A stretch of 64,000 nucleotides of DNA from Rhizobium etli CFN 42 (GTDB lineage: Bacteria > Pseudomonadota > Alphaproteobacteria > Rhizobiales > Rhizobiaceae). This document shows positions 28,547 to 37,794 of the stretch, in pieces (position 1 is the first letter of the stretch; the number at the start of each line of letters is the position of its first letter). Made by a program: the position numbers and the translations under genes. Below the pieces are notes generated by a model, which was not told the DNA's origin, did no database searches, and saw only the letters and a program-made list of their open reading frames with translations. The stretch is from contig NC_007761.1 of assembly GCF_000092045.1 (NCBI RefSeq), positions 3,642,001 through 3,706,000 of the forward strand. The letters are read 5' to 3'.

Positions 28547-31146
28547 TTTCTCACTACCCCTTTCAATCCGCCCCCGATCAGAAATGTCGCGTCCATCAAC
28601 GCGATCATCGGATTGCCTCCTCCGGAAACCGCAAGATAGCGCGGTTGCCAGTGCGGATGAAACTTGGATTTGAATGCCCGTAGGCCTTTGAAGTTATAGA
28701 AGCGCTCGCCGTGCTCAAAGACGGTGCTGCCGATACGGTCCCAGACGGGCGCCGCTTCGCGTTTCGACATGCCGGAGAGAGGCGCCATGCCGAGATTGAA
28801 GTGGGTGAAACCCTGATTACGCAGATATTCCATGATCTGCACGAAGAGAAAGTCCATTGAGCCCTTCGGCGCGTCCGGCGAGAAGCGCATGAGATCGATC
28901 GTGCCCTCCTCCTTGGATTCAGTGACGAGGATGTTGGCGAAGGCGACGATCTTGCCATCCTTCTTCAGGATGCCGACCGGTTGCGCGGAAACGTAATCGG
29001 GATCGAAGGAACCGAGCGAGAAGCCCTTTTCCTTGGCATTGTGATGTTCGAGCCATGCCGTGGAAACGGCGGCGAGTTCATCGATGATATCAGGCACATT
29101 CTCGGGTTCGACGACCGCGAACTCCAGCCCGTCGCGCTGGGCCCGGCTCGCCGTCTGGCGAAGGTTCGCCCATTTGCCGCCTTTCATTTCGAAGGTCCGG
29201 AGGTCGGCCACCGCCAGTTCGCCGAGCTTGAAGGCGCGGAGGCCCGCATCGGCGCAATGGGAAAGCAGCGCCGGCGAGATCTGGTAAAAGACGGCGCGGC
29301 AGCCGGCAGCTCGCGCCGCTTCGACGAAGCGCCAGACGAGTTCCTGCACGGCACCATGATCGCCAACCGGGTCGAACAGTGCGATCCATGAACGGCCTTG
29401 CCGGCCGTACATGATGAAAGCGTCACCTTTTTCCGAAAACATGATGCTTTTGTCGCCCATGCGCACCAGATTGGCATCGGCATTGCCCTGCTTCCTGACG
29501 ATCTCGACGGCACGCGTCAGCGCCTCCTCCGTCGCCGGCTCCGGCCGAAAGGTCGCCGGCCGGAGCAAGCTGAAAATGGCGATTGCGGACGAGATGATGG
29601 TGATGCCAAGCAGGGCGCGCAGTCCCCGCGGTGCCTCGGCGGTGAATTCGAACTGCCACCAGAGTTCGTTGCTGTATTCGACATCGCGATAGACGAAGAG
29701 CAGGATGACGACCGCGCCAACGACGATCACGGCGATCGCCATCAGCCAGGATGCCGTCATTGCCTGGTTGAGCAGCGACGCATGCCGGGTGAAGAGCCGC
29801 CGGCTGACGAAGAGCCCGAAGATGAGAAATGCGAGAAATGCGGCTTCGACGAGGGCGATTGCCTTCAGGAGCGACAAGGTCAATGCGGCAACGGCCGAGA
29901 ACACGGCCACCCACCACGCGCCGTCGAGCCTCTGACCGAGGCCGCGCGCCGCAACCACCAGCGCGAGGCCGAGCAGGCTGGAGAGGAAGTGCGCGCCTTC
30001 TACCATCGGCAGCGGCAGATAGTTGGAGAGGAATTCCAGGTTCTGGTCCGGCGTCGGCGTGACGCTCGAAAACACCAGCATGACGCCGAGCAGCAGCGCC
30101 AAGGTCGACAACAGTTGCGGCATCAGCCGTCCGCCGATACGGCGGACACTGGAGGCGGCCGGGTGGTCGACAAAACGGCGCAACTCCGCCGCCGAGACCG
30201 CGAGCACGGCGATCAACAACGGCAATACATGGTAGATCAGCCGGTAGAGCACCAGCGATCCCAGCACCGCGTCGATATTTACCGCGCTGCCGAGCGAAGC
30301 GATGATCACGGTCTCGAACACGCCGAGCCCGGCCGGAACGTGGCTGAGCACGCCGAGACCGACGGCGATCGCATAGACGGCGAGGAAGACCGGCCAGCCG
30401 ATGGCCGTCTGCGGCAAGAGCACGTAGAGCACCGACGCGGAGGCGGCAATGTCGAACGCAGTGACGAGGAATTGGCGTGACCAGGTGCGCGAATCCGGCA
30501 GGCGGATCGCCACGGCGCCGAAATTGAGCACACGACCCTCGCGGCCTATGATCATTACAGCCCCGAGAATGGCGATGATCGAGCCGGCAATCAGCCGGAG
30601 GAGGAATGGACTGACACCGATCAGCGGGCCGATCTCGCTGGCGATGATGATGAGGGCGATCGACGCGACGGCCGCGAGCCCGAGGCCGAAGGAGAGCGTG
30701 ACGAAGGCGATAATGCGGCCGATATCCTCGGGTGAGAGCCCCAGACGCGTATAGGCGCGGTAGCGGATTGCGCCGCCCGACAGCGCACCGAAGCCGGCGG
30801 TGTTGCCGACCGCATAGGCGCTGAATGCCGTTAGCGCCACATGCGGAAAGGGAAGCTTCTTGCCGATATATTCGATCGCATTGAGATCGTAGAAGACCAG
30901 CGAAAGGAAACTCAGCGCCGTGAAGAACAGAGCAAGCAGGATCGCGCTCGGCCCGGTAGCCGCTAGTGCTGCGACGACATCGTCATAGCGCACCTCGTTG
31001 GTGAGCTGCATGATGGCGTAACCGACAAGACAGAAGACGATGAGCGTCGCGGCTGCAGTGAGCGGCGTCCTGTAACGTCTGAAAAGCGTGCGAAAAGAAA
31101 ACCCGTCCGTCGCCTCGATCTCTTCCAAATTGCCGTGACCCGACAT
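28543..31146 (-). CDS. lpiA: Lysylphosphatidylglycerol synthase/flippase LpiA (MprF type)
   Basis: Adds lysine from Lys-tRNA to phosphatidylglycerol and flips the product, lowering membrane charge; in R. tropici lpiA is induced at low pH. The 867-residue protein has an N-terminal flippase domain of ~13-14 helices (~33-540; AVGNTAGFGALSGGAIRYRAYTRLG is a typical loop). The cytosolic GNAT-like DUF2156 synthase domain follows (~560-867), with GRSWIALFDPVGD, FNLGMAPLSGM and GLRAFKSKFHPHWQPRYLA. AGG stands eight bases before the ATG. It forms an operon with acvB. Confidence 0.93.
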   Translation of the reverse strand: MSGHGNLEEIEATDGFSFRTLFRRYRTPLTAAATLIVFCLVGYAIMQLTNEVRYDDVVAALAATGPSAILLALFFTALSFLSLVFYDLNAIEYIGKKLPFPHVALTAFSAYAVGNTAGFGALSGGAIRYRAYTRLGLSPEDIGRIIAFVTLSFGLGLAAVASIALIIIASEIGPLIGVSPFLLRLIAGSIIAILGAVMIIGREGRVLNFGAVAIRLPDSRTWSRQFLVTAFDIAASASVLYVLLPQTAIGWPVFLAVYAIAVGLGVLSHVPAGLGVFETVIIASLGSAVNIDAVLGSLVLYRLIYHVLPLLIAVLAVSAAELRRFVDHPAASSVRRIGGRLMPQLLSTLALLLGVMLVFSSVTPTPDQNLEFLSNYLPLPMVEGAHFLSSLLGLALVVAARGLGQRLDGAWWVAVFSAVAALTLSLLKAIALVEAAFLAFLIFGLFVSRRLFTRHASLLNQAMTASWLMAIAVIVVGAVVILLFVYRDVEYSNELWWQFEFTAEAPRGLRALLGITIISSAIAIFSLLRPATFRPEPATEEALTRAVEIVRKQGNADANLVRMGDKSIMFSEKGDAFIMYGRQGRSWIALFDPVGDHGAVQELVWRFVEAARAAGCRAVFYQISPALLSHCADAGLRAFKLGELAVADLRTFEMKGGKWANLRQTASRAQRDGLEFAVVEPENVPDIIDELAAVSTAWLEHHNAKEKGFSLGSFDPDYVSAQPVGILKKDGKIVAFANILVTESKEEGTIDLMRFSPDAPKGSMDFLFVQIMEYLRNQGFTHFNLGMAPLSGMSKREAAPVWDRIGSTVFEHGERFYNFKGLRAFKSKFHPHWQPRYLAVSGGGNPMIALMDATFLIGGGLKGVVRK

Positions 31147-31369
31147 CTCGTACCTGCGCAGCTTCCAATTCGACGGGAATCATTTTTCGAAGACGTAACA
31201 CGACAGGCATATAAGCTCTATGAAGCCGTGCCCGACGCTACCAACCCTGCCGTCTGCGCCTCAATCATCCTCAATTGGGGCGAATTTGCGCAGGAATATG
31301 TGATCGCACATTGCATTTTCGTAAGCTTGCGAATGCCTTGTCGCGATAATGAGATTCAGGTGGCGGCAT

Positions 31370-33484
31370 TCATGCAGCCGGTTCGCCGTTGGCTCGCATA
31401 TGAGAAGCATAACGCGCGACGGCAGCCTCCAAATCGGCCTCGCGATCGCCCGCCACCTGCACCGTCGGCACGGCGAACTCGATGCCGTTTTCCTTGAAGG
31501 CGTTGCGGATCATTGCCAGTGCATTGCGTCGGATGACGAATTGCTCGCCGGGCTTCGTCATCATCGACAGCCGGATCTCAATCGCGAATTCGCCGAACTG
31601 CTCGACACCCTTCATCTTCAGCGTCTCGATGATGTGCGGGCCGAATTCCGGGTTTTCGAGCAACGTCTGGCCGATCTGCTTGATCACCTTCTTGGCCTTG
31701 ACGAGATCGGTGTCGTATTTGACGTTGAGGCTGATCTTGTCGATCGTCCAGTCGCGATTCAAGTTCTTCACCGCGCCGAGTTCGCCGAACGGCACGGTCG
31801 TCAACGGCCCGCGATGATGCCTGAGCTTCACCGATCGCAGGCTGAACGCTTCGACGACACCCTTGTGGCTGCCGCTTTCGATATATTCGCCGACACGGAA
31901 AGCATCGTCCCAGAGGTAGAACATGCCGCTGATGACATCCTTGACGATCGTCTGGGCGCCGAAGCCCACCGCAACGCCGACGACGCCGGCACCCGCGATC
32001 AGCGGCCCGATCTCGATACCGAGGCCCGAGAGCACCATCAGAACGGCGATGACCGCGATCACGACGGCGAGGATATTGCGGAAGATCGGCAGCAGCGTCT
32101 GGATCCGCGCATGTTTGGCCTTCTCCTCGTCCGTCGCGGTAACGTCCAGGGGTGAATCGAGCAGCTTGCCGTCGATATAGGCCTTGACGACGTGCCAGAG
32201 CAAATCAGCAGCGAGCAGGATGACAATCCCGCCGATGACCCCCCGCGCGATCTTGTCAGTCATCCGATCGCCAGCAGCCATCGTATCGGCGCCGACGCCG
32301 AGCATCCGCCCGAGCCAGATGGCGGCAAAGGCGATAATCAGCGCCCGCACGCCACGGTCGAGCAGCACTGTCGCGATACGGCGACTGGCAAGGAAGCTCG
32401 CTTCGGTCTGCTGCAGCGATTTCACCGCAAGCGTCGAAACCGCGAGCACGCGCGGCAGCAGCAGCACATAGATGCCGAGCCAGAGCAGCCCGTTGAAGCC
32501 CGCGACCCACAGTCCCCAAAGCAGCAGGAAATAAATGGTGAGTGCCCAGGAGATTCCATAACCACGCTTCTCGTCCTTATGCGGCCGCGACCAGACCGCC
32601 TCGACCGCGATCAGCAGCAGGCCGATACCGAGGATGTAGCCGACGAGAAGCCGAGCGCTCGGTGTATAGCCGAGCGGCGCCATCGACTGGATCACTGCCC
32701 AGCCGAAAGCGAAATAGATAACGAAGATCGCGCAACGGCGATACCAGAAGAGCGCGACGGAGCGTCCCGGCATGATTGGAGCGGAGACACCCTGCCGCTC
32801 CTCCTCGGCTCGCGAGAGTCCGATGAGATCGACCAGCACACCGCCGAGGCAGATTGTAAAACGCTGGACGATCAGCGCAACGACACAGACGATCGCGATA
32901 CTCTGGCTGAGCGGCGGCCAATTGAGACTGAGAAGCGTCAGCACTGTCGCCGCCGCGAAGATCAGCGCCGGGATGACGCGTGGCGCCAGATGCATGCCTG
33001 CCATCGCAGCCAGACGGCGACGGCGGCGGCGGAAGGCATAGCGGGCAATGCTTTCGACGATCGCGCCCAGCAGAAAGATCGCCAGGTATTGGACGATCAT
33101 GCGAACCCGCCCAGTGGCGGCGATTTCACCGAAAAGCAGCGAGGATGCATTGCCGATCTGCAAGGGCAGCGTCATCGCGGCATCGGAAACCATCGAGACA
33201 TGACGACGGGAATGCTGGAGCAAACCCGACAAGACGGACATCTGGTTTTCCGCCGCTGTATCGCCCGCAGATGTCGCCGCCATCTGGGTCGACATCCATT
33301 GCTTGACCTCGGGCGTCTGCATGAGCTGCATCATCTCGCGCACCTGCGCCGGCGGGCTAGCCACGGCCGGCGCTTGTGCCGGCTGCGTCTGGGCAAAGCT
33401 GGGCCAAGCCACGGAAAGAAGCGCAATGAATGCCAATATGCCTGATATGGCGGCCGTCAAGCCTCCTGCCCTGTCACGCTTCAC
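31370..33484 (-). CDS. Large MscS-family mechanosensitive channel
   Basis: A 704-residue inner-membrane channel that likely opens under osmotic down-shock. A GTG start at 33482-33484 is preferred because GGAGG precedes it and a signal-like helix follows (GGLTAAISGILAFIALLSVAWPSFAQ). A periplasmic segment (~35-100) and about ten further helices lead to the pore helix GAGVVGVAVGFGAQTIVKDVISGMF and the MscS beta domain (RVGEYIESGSHKGVVEAFSLRSVKLR). The cytoplasmic alpha/beta domain ends near AVPTVQVAG. The domain layout resembles YbiO/YbdG-type long MscS proteins. Confidence 0.9.
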   Translation of the reverse strand: MKRDRAGGLTAAISGILAFIALLSVAWPSFAQTQPAQAPAVASPPAQVREMMQLMQTPEVKQWMSTQMAATSAGDTAAENQMSVLSGLLQHSRRHVSMVSDAAMTLPLQIGNASSLLFGEIAATGRVRMIVQYLAIFLLGAIVESIARYAFRRRRRRLAAMAGMHLAPRVIPALIFAAATVLTLLSLNWPPLSQSIAIVCVVALIVQRFTICLGGVLVDLIGLSRAEEERQGVSAPIMPGRSVALFWYRRCAIFVIYFAFGWAVIQSMAPLGYTPSARLLVGYILGIGLLLIAVEAVWSRPHKDEKRGYGISWALTIYFLLLWGLWVAGFNGLLWLGIYVLLLPRVLAVSTLAVKSLQQTEASFLASRRIATVLLDRGVRALIIAFAAIWLGRMLGVGADTMAAGDRMTDKIARGVIGGIVILLAADLLWHVVKAYIDGKLLDSPLDVTATDEEKAKHARIQTLLPIFRNILAVVIAVIAVLMVLSGLGIEIGPLIAGAGVVGVAVGFGAQTIVKDVISGMFYLWDDAFRVGEYIESGSHKGVVEAFSLRSVKLRHHRGPLTTVPFGELGAVKNLNRDWTIDKISLNVKYDTDLVKAKKVIKQIGQTLLENPEFGPHIIETLKMKGVEQFGEFAIEIRLSMMTKPGEQFVIRRNALAMIRNAFKENGIEFAVPTVQVAGDREADLEAAVARYASHMRANGEPAA

Positions 33485-33695
33485 GACCGCCCTCCAACGA
33501 AGTGTCGACGCCTGCACTAAACCAGGCCGACATCTTGCAATGGATACTCGCGACTGCCGCCGCCAGCAAGCGGTAGGAAAACCATACCGACGGCTAGGAA
33601 GGACCGCTTTTCGCCGCCTGCTCGAGCCATGCCGACCGCCTTCCAATTACGGGGTGAAGGTCCCATTCTGCTCAATGAAGGGAATAATTTGGCCT

Positions 33696-34727
33696 TCAAG
33701 ATTTCGGCGCCGGCTTTTCCACGTGGCCCCCAAAACCAGCGCGCATTGCCGACAGCACCTTATTGGCAAACTCGTCATTGTCGCGCGAGGAGAAGCGGCC
33801 ATAGAGCGCCGCACTCAGCACCGGCGTCGGCACGCTTTCGTCGATAGCCGCCATGATCGTCCAGCGGCCCTCGCCGCTGTCCGAGACGCGGCCCGCAAAT
33901 TTCGAAAGTGCGGGGTCAACATGCAGGGCATCGGCGGTGAGATCGAGCAGCCAGGAGGTGATGACACTGCCGCGGCGCCAGACTTCCGCGACATCCTGCA
34001 GATTGAAGTCGTATTGGAAATGTTCGGGATGTGCGAGCGGCGCGGTTTCCGCATCGGCCTCATGCGAGGCAGCGCCGATATTGGCGCGTTTCAAGATGTT
34101 GAGGCCCTCGGCATAGGCGGCCATCAGGCCGTATTCGATGCCGTTATGCACCATCTTGACGAAGTGACCGGCGCCATGCGGGCCGCAATGCAAATAACCC
34201 TGCTCGGCGGTGCTGGCCGCAGCCGCCTCGGCGCTGCGGTTCGGCGAGGCTTCCGTCGTGCCGGCCCCAGGCGCCAGCGTTGCGAAAATCGGCGAAAGGT
34301 GCTGGACGATGCCCTTCTCGCCGCCGATCATCAGGCAATAGCCGCGCTCGAGGCCGAAGACGCCGCCGCTGGTGCCGACGTCGACATAATGGATGCCCTT
34401 GGTGATGAGCTCAGCGCCGCGGCGGATGTCGTCATGGTAGTAGGAATTGCCGCCGTCGATGACGATATCGCCGTTCTGCAGCAGCGGCACCAGGCTCGCC
34501 AGCACCTTGTCGACGATCGCCGCCGGCAGCATCAGCCAGATCGCACGCGGATGCGTGAGCTTGGAGACGAATTCCTCCAGCGAAGCGGTGCCGGTTGCGC
34601 CGAGACCTGCGAGATCGGCAACGCTTTCCGGCCTGGTGTCGTAAACGACGCATTCGTGACCGCCCCGCATCAGGCGCTGGACCATATAGTTGCCCATGCG
34701 GCCCAAACCGACCATACCAAGCTGCAT
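33696..34727 (-). CDS. gnd: 6-phosphogluconate dehydrogenase, short (GndA-like) form
   Basis: Oxidative decarboxylation of 6-phosphogluconate to ribulose-5-phosphate. The 343-residue protein starts MQLGMVGLGRMGNYMVQRLMRGG (NAD(P) motif GLGRMG). YVDVGTSGGVFGLERGYCLMIGG (~120-142) and GPHGAGHFVKMVHNGIEYGLMAAYAEG (~178-204; catalytic Lys and HNxxE) follow. The length fits the ~300-345 residue decarboxylating family rather than the ~470-residue enterobacterial Gnd. AGGAG precedes the ATG; the upstream extension to 34799 is not used. It stands alone on its strand. Confidence 0.93.
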   Translation of the reverse strand: MQLGMVGLGRMGNYMVQRLMRGGHECVVYDTRPESVADLAGLGATGTASLEEFVSKLTHPRAIWLMLPAAIVDKVLASLVPLLQNGDIVIDGGNSYYHDDIRRGAELITKGIHYVDVGTSGGVFGLERGYCLMIGGEKGIVQHLSPIFATLAPGAGTTEASPNRSAEAAAASTAEQGYLHCGPHGAGHFVKMVHNGIEYGLMAAYAEGLNILKRANIGAASHEADAETAPLAHPEHFQYDFNLQDVAEVWRRGSVITSWLLDLTADALHVDPALSKFAGRVSDSGEGRWTIMAAIDESVPTPVLSAALYGRFSSRDNDEFANKVLSAMRAGFGGHVEKPAPKS

Positions 34728-34842
34728 AATGAATCTCCTGGAAACCGAGATGAAGTATCGACTCCGGAAACTAGCACCCGCAGTGTGACAGGCAAGCAAA
34801 GTCTGGCGATGGGCCGCCGATCTCCTTCGAGGGCAGGCCTCG

Positions 34843-35325
34843 TCAGATATCCGGGGCGCTGGCCGGCTCGCCCTTCATCTCGCTGAGATACATGCCCTCG
34901 CGCAAGTTGATCCCGTATTCGACGAAAGCCTTCATGCTGCAAAGCATCTGCGTCCAGCCTTCGCAGTTGAGATAGGTGCCGCGCCGGCCGGCCTCGTCCT
35001 CGCGCCAGCCGTTCTCGGCAATCGTCACCAGCGTGCCGCCATCCTCCAGCGGCTTGAAATTCATTTCCACTAGCGTCTTATACCTTGTCTTGTCCTCAGC
35101 AGTGCCGCCGTCCCAGCGAAGCACGATGCGGCTTTCCGGCACAAGCTCGACAACCTCGACCGGCGCATCCTTCCACCAGGTTACTGTCGTGCCTTGAACG
35201 AGCGGCGCGCTCGCCCCGCCGATCGTGGTGAAATAGCTGCTGAGCTTCTTCGGATTGACGACGGCGTCGAATACTTCGGCAACGGGGCGGCCGATACGGC
35301 CGGAAACGCGGATTCCGAGAGACAT
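34843..35325 (-). CDS. SRPBCC (AHSA1-like) domain protein
   Basis: A 160-residue START-like cavity protein starting MSLGIRVSGRIGRPVAEVFDAVVNPKKLSSYF, with VTWWKDAPVEVVELVPESRIVLRW, NFKPLEDGGTLVTIAENGW and NCEGWTQMLCSMKAFVEYG. The start at 35325 has AGGAG eight bases upstream. It is divergently arranged with an ArsR-type regulator and shares its 55-bp control region, a very common pairing (AHSA1 next to ArsR) in which the regulator controls both. The ligand is unknown. Confidence 0.9.
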   Translation of the reverse strand: MSLGIRVSGRIGRPVAEVFDAVVNPKKLSSYFTTIGGASAPLVQGTTVTWWKDAPVEVVELVPESRIVLRWDGGTAEDKTRYKTLVEMNFKPLEDGGTLVTIAENGWREDEAGRRGTYLNCEGWTQMLCSMKAFVEYGINLREGMYLSEMKGEPASAPDI

Positions 35326-35362
35326 GGTACTTCTCCTCTTCTCCATTGTGTCCGATATCATT

Positions 35363-35382
35363 ATGTTATAAAAATATAACAT
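35363..35382. promoter_or_regulatory. Palindromic operator in the SRPBCC/arsR divergent region
   Basis: Perfect dyad ATGTTATA (35363-35370) AAAA TATAACAT (35375-35382). Its right arm includes the first two bases of the arsR-type start codon at 35381, so a bound repressor would block both transcription and the start of its own gene. The position 38 bp before the divergent SRPBCC ATG suggests joint control. Confidence 0.75.
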
Positions 35383-35716
35383 GTCAAGCAAATCAACCGA
35401 CGACCCTGTCTTCAAGGCGCTGGCGCATCATCGCCGCCGCGAGATTCTCGATCTGCTCAAGGACGCGCCCCGCACCACGGGCGCGCTCTGCGAGATGTTT
35501 CCCGGGATGGACCGCTGCACGGTGATGCAGCATCTGAAGGTGCTGGAGGAAGCGGATCTGATCGTCGCCAGAAAGGAGGGCCGCGAACGCTGGAACCACT
35601 TGAACAGCCTGCCGATCAAGCACATCTACGACCGCTGGATCAGCGCCTATGCAGGTCATGCCCTGTCGATCCTCGATCGGCTGAGAAGCGATCTCGAGGG
35701 CCAGCCGGAACAATGA
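35381..35716 (+). CDS. ArsR-family winged-helix repressor
   Basis: A 111-residue HTH protein: DPVFKALAHHRRREILDLLKDAPRTTGALCEMF then MDRCTVMQHLKVLEEADLIVARKEGRERWNHLN (recognition helix ~45-60, wing ~65-75). No metal-binding cysteine cluster of the ELCVC type is present, so it is not an arsenic sensor; it belongs with the regulators that pair with AHSA1 proteins. No ribosome site is visible, and the start codon lies in the operator, suggesting leaderless or very weak initiation. The stop overlaps the next gene by four bases (ATGA). Confidence 0.9.
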   Translation: MSSKSTDDPVFKALAHHRRREILDLLKDAPRTTGALCEMFPGMDRCTVMQHLKVLEEADLIVARKEGRERWNHLNSLPIKHIYDRWISAYAGHALSILDRLRSDLEGQPEQ

Positions 35717-36330
35717 TGCGGCGCGAGGATCGGCTTGCCTTCCGGCCCGCCGAACTCCTATCCTGGCAAAAGAAGCGCGGGAGCTCAGGACAGATGACGA
35801 TATCAGGAGCCGGCATACGCCGCATGCGGTTGTTGCGCAGCATGAAGCAGCAGCACCTCGCGGAGCTCCTCGGCCTCAACCAGGCGACCGTTTCGCGCTG
35901 GGAGCGCGGCCAGCTTGCTCCCTCGCCCGACCAAGCCGTCAAGCTGGAACGGATTTTCGCCTCGCCGCAATATGCTGCGGCCGATGCGGCTTTAAAGCGG
36001 CTGGTCGAGGATTCCGTCCGGCCTGTGCATCTGATCTGCGATAGCACCCATCAGCTTATGTCTGCTTCCCGACCGCGGCAGGCGGAATGGCGCGCACCGC
36101 TCGGCGCCTTTCTCGGCCGCTCTCTTTTTTCCTACGCCTCCGCCGAAATCGCTGCCGCCGAGCAGTCTCTGGAGGAGTGCGGCTGGCATGAGGGCAGGCT
36201 CCTGACGTTGACCTTCGATACCGGCGCCAACGGCAATGTGCGCCTGCCGATTGCCCCCGGCCGCGTCACCTGGGAGCGGATCAGGCTTTCCGACGGCAGC
36301 GCCGGCCGCCTCGTCACCACAATCCGCTGA
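35713..36330 (+). CDS. XRE-family helix-turn-helix regulator
   Basis: A 205-residue protein with a Cro/C1-type HTH (~34-75: GIRRMRLLRSMKQQHLAELLGLNQATVSRWERGQLAPSPDQA) and a C-terminal part of unknown fold (~95-205) that contains LICDSTHQLMSASRPRQAEW and ECGWHEGRLLTLTFDTG, reminiscent of a PAS-like sensing domain. The annotated start overlaps the arsR stop; an alternative ATG at 35794 with GGAG upstream would remove 27 residues. It is translationally coupled to the ArsR gene, so the two may form a small regulatory operon. Confidence 0.8.
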   Translation: MMRREDRLAFRPAELLSWQKKRGSSGQMTISGAGIRRMRLLRSMKQQHLAELLGLNQATVSRWERGQLAPSPDQAVKLERIFASPQYAAADAALKRLVEDSVRPVHLICDSTHQLMSASRPRQAEWRAPLGAFLGRSLFSYASAEIAAAEQSLEECGWHEGRLLTLTFDTGANGNVRLPIAPGRVTWERIRLSDGSAGRLVTTIR

Positions 36331-36428
36331 GCCTTCAGCTTTCCTGCATGCCCATGCATAATTTATGCGTTGTGCCAAGATACCGGTCTTTATAGCGTCC
36401 ACCGCCGACATGGTCAGGAGACGATGCG

Positions 36429-37412
36429 ATGACGATACTGGTGACGGGAAGCGCCGGCCATCTCGGCGAGGCGCTGATGCGCAGCTTGAGAGCTCAGAGC
36501 CGGTGGGCGCGCGGCATTGACATCAAGCCATCGGCTTTTACCGATATGGTCGGCTCCATCGGTGACCGCGGCTTCATCCGGCAGGCGATGTCGGGCATCA
36601 GCCACGTCATCCATGCCGCCACGCTGCACAAGCCGCATGTGGCGACCCATGGCAATCGCGATTTCCTTGACACCAATGTCGGCGGCACGCTGAACCTGCT
36701 CGAAGAGGCGATCGCGGCGGGTGTTGCGAGCTTCGTCTTCACCAGCACCACCAGCGCTTTCGGCGCGGCATTGACGCCGGCCATCGGCGAACCCGCGGCG
36801 TGGGTCACCGAGGACGTGCTTCCTGTCCCGAAGAATATCTACGGCGTGACAAAGCTCGCTGCCGAAGGAATGTCGGAACTGTTCGCCCGCAAATCCCGCC
36901 TGCCTGTTGTCATCCTCAGGACGTCGCGCTTCTTTCCCGAAAGCGATGACGATCCGGACATTCGCAACGGCTATTCGGCGGAAAACGCGCAGGCCAACGA
37001 GTTGCTTCATCGCCGCGTCGACGTCAGCGACGTGGTCGGCGCGCATTTGCTGGCGCTCGAAAAGGCGCCGGCGATCGGCTTCGGCCGCTATATCGTCTCG
37101 GCCACGACGCCTTTTCTGCCGGGTGATCTCGCCGAGCTCAGACGTGATGCGCCTGCTGTCGTCGAGCGGCTGTTTCCAGCTGCGAACGCCCTTTACGCCG
37201 AACGCGGCTGGAAGATGTTCCCGACGCTCGATCGCGTCTATGTCAACGAACGCGCAAGACGCGAACTTGGCTGGCAGCCGCGTTATGACTTCCGCTTTGT
37301 GCTCGATCGCCTGCGCGAGCGTCGCGAATGGCGAAGCCCGTTGGCGCTCGATGTCGGCTCCAAGGGCTACCACGAGGAGGTGTTCGCCGAAGGACCCTAT
37401 CCGGTCGATTAG
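36429..37412 (+). CDS. NAD-dependent epimerase/dehydratase family protein
   Basis: A 327-residue short-chain dehydrogenase-type protein with Rossmann motif TILVTGSAGHLGEALMRSL, the core FVFTSTTSAFGAAL and the catalytic YGVTKLAAEGM (YxxxK, ~140-150). The substrate is probably a nucleotide sugar or similar, not determinable here. Its leader TCAGGAGACGATGCGATGA is identical over 19 nt to that of sqdB, including the start codon. There is no operon partner. Confidence 0.85.
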   Translation: MTILVTGSAGHLGEALMRSLRAQSRWARGIDIKPSAFTDMVGSIGDRGFIRQAMSGISHVIHAATLHKPHVATHGNRDFLDTNVGGTLNLLEEAIAAGVASFVFTSTTSAFGAALTPAIGEPAAWVTEDVLPVPKNIYGVTKLAAEGMSELFARKSRLPVVILRTSRFFPESDDDPDIRNGYSAENAQANELLHRRVDVSDVVGAHLLALEKAPAIGFGRYIVSATTPFLPGDLAELRRDAPAVVERLFPAANALYAERGWKMFPTLDRVYVNERARRELGWQPRYDFRFVLDRLRERREWRSPLALDVGSKGYHEEVFAEGPYPVD

Positions 37413-37562
37413 GACAATGAGCTGGTTGTAGGCTCTCATCCAGTTATCACGATCCGATCCTGGACGGTTGACCGGAATAGGGGAACAGATTGTGGGCGGG
37501 CAGACGCCGGACGCACAAGTCGCGTTCGCCCGGCAGAGGGCTTCTTCTCAACGATGAACGAA

Positions 37563-37728
37563 AAAGGTGCGATCCACGACGACCGATGGATGTTTACGAT
37601 CCTGGGCGCCTACAAACGTAGGTGGGCACCGTGTGTCCAGGCCCACGAGCCCAGACAGGGACAGCTCCCTTTGGATCGAGTATGGCCCCAGGGATTGTGG
37701 TTCCTGTCGAGAGGCGCAGACCGCATCG
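37563..37728 (-). ncRNA. ssrS: Probable 6S RNA (ssrS)
   Basis: The 383-bp gap downstream of zapA has no ORF support but a highly structured minus-strand sequence. A TATATA-like -10 box (~37732-37738) precedes it. The outer helix pairs CTGCGCCTC with GTAGGCGCC, an inner set pairs GACAGG with CCTGTC and GGGGCC with GGCCTGG, and GGGAGCTGTCCC forms a terminal hairpin. ATCCA/TGGAT plus CACCTTTTTC closes it at ~37563-37590. The size (~165 nt), rod-like pairing and position beside zapA (6S RNA neighbours zapA in many proteobacteria) point to 6S RNA, which binds RNA polymerase-sigma70 in stationary phase. The boundaries are approximate, and the identification was not checked against a covariance model. 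Confidence 0.58.
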
Positions 37729-37794
37729 CGATATATAAGGTCGTTTGCATCGACGCGCCAGTGGCGACGACAGCCCGTTTTTATTTAATTGACA

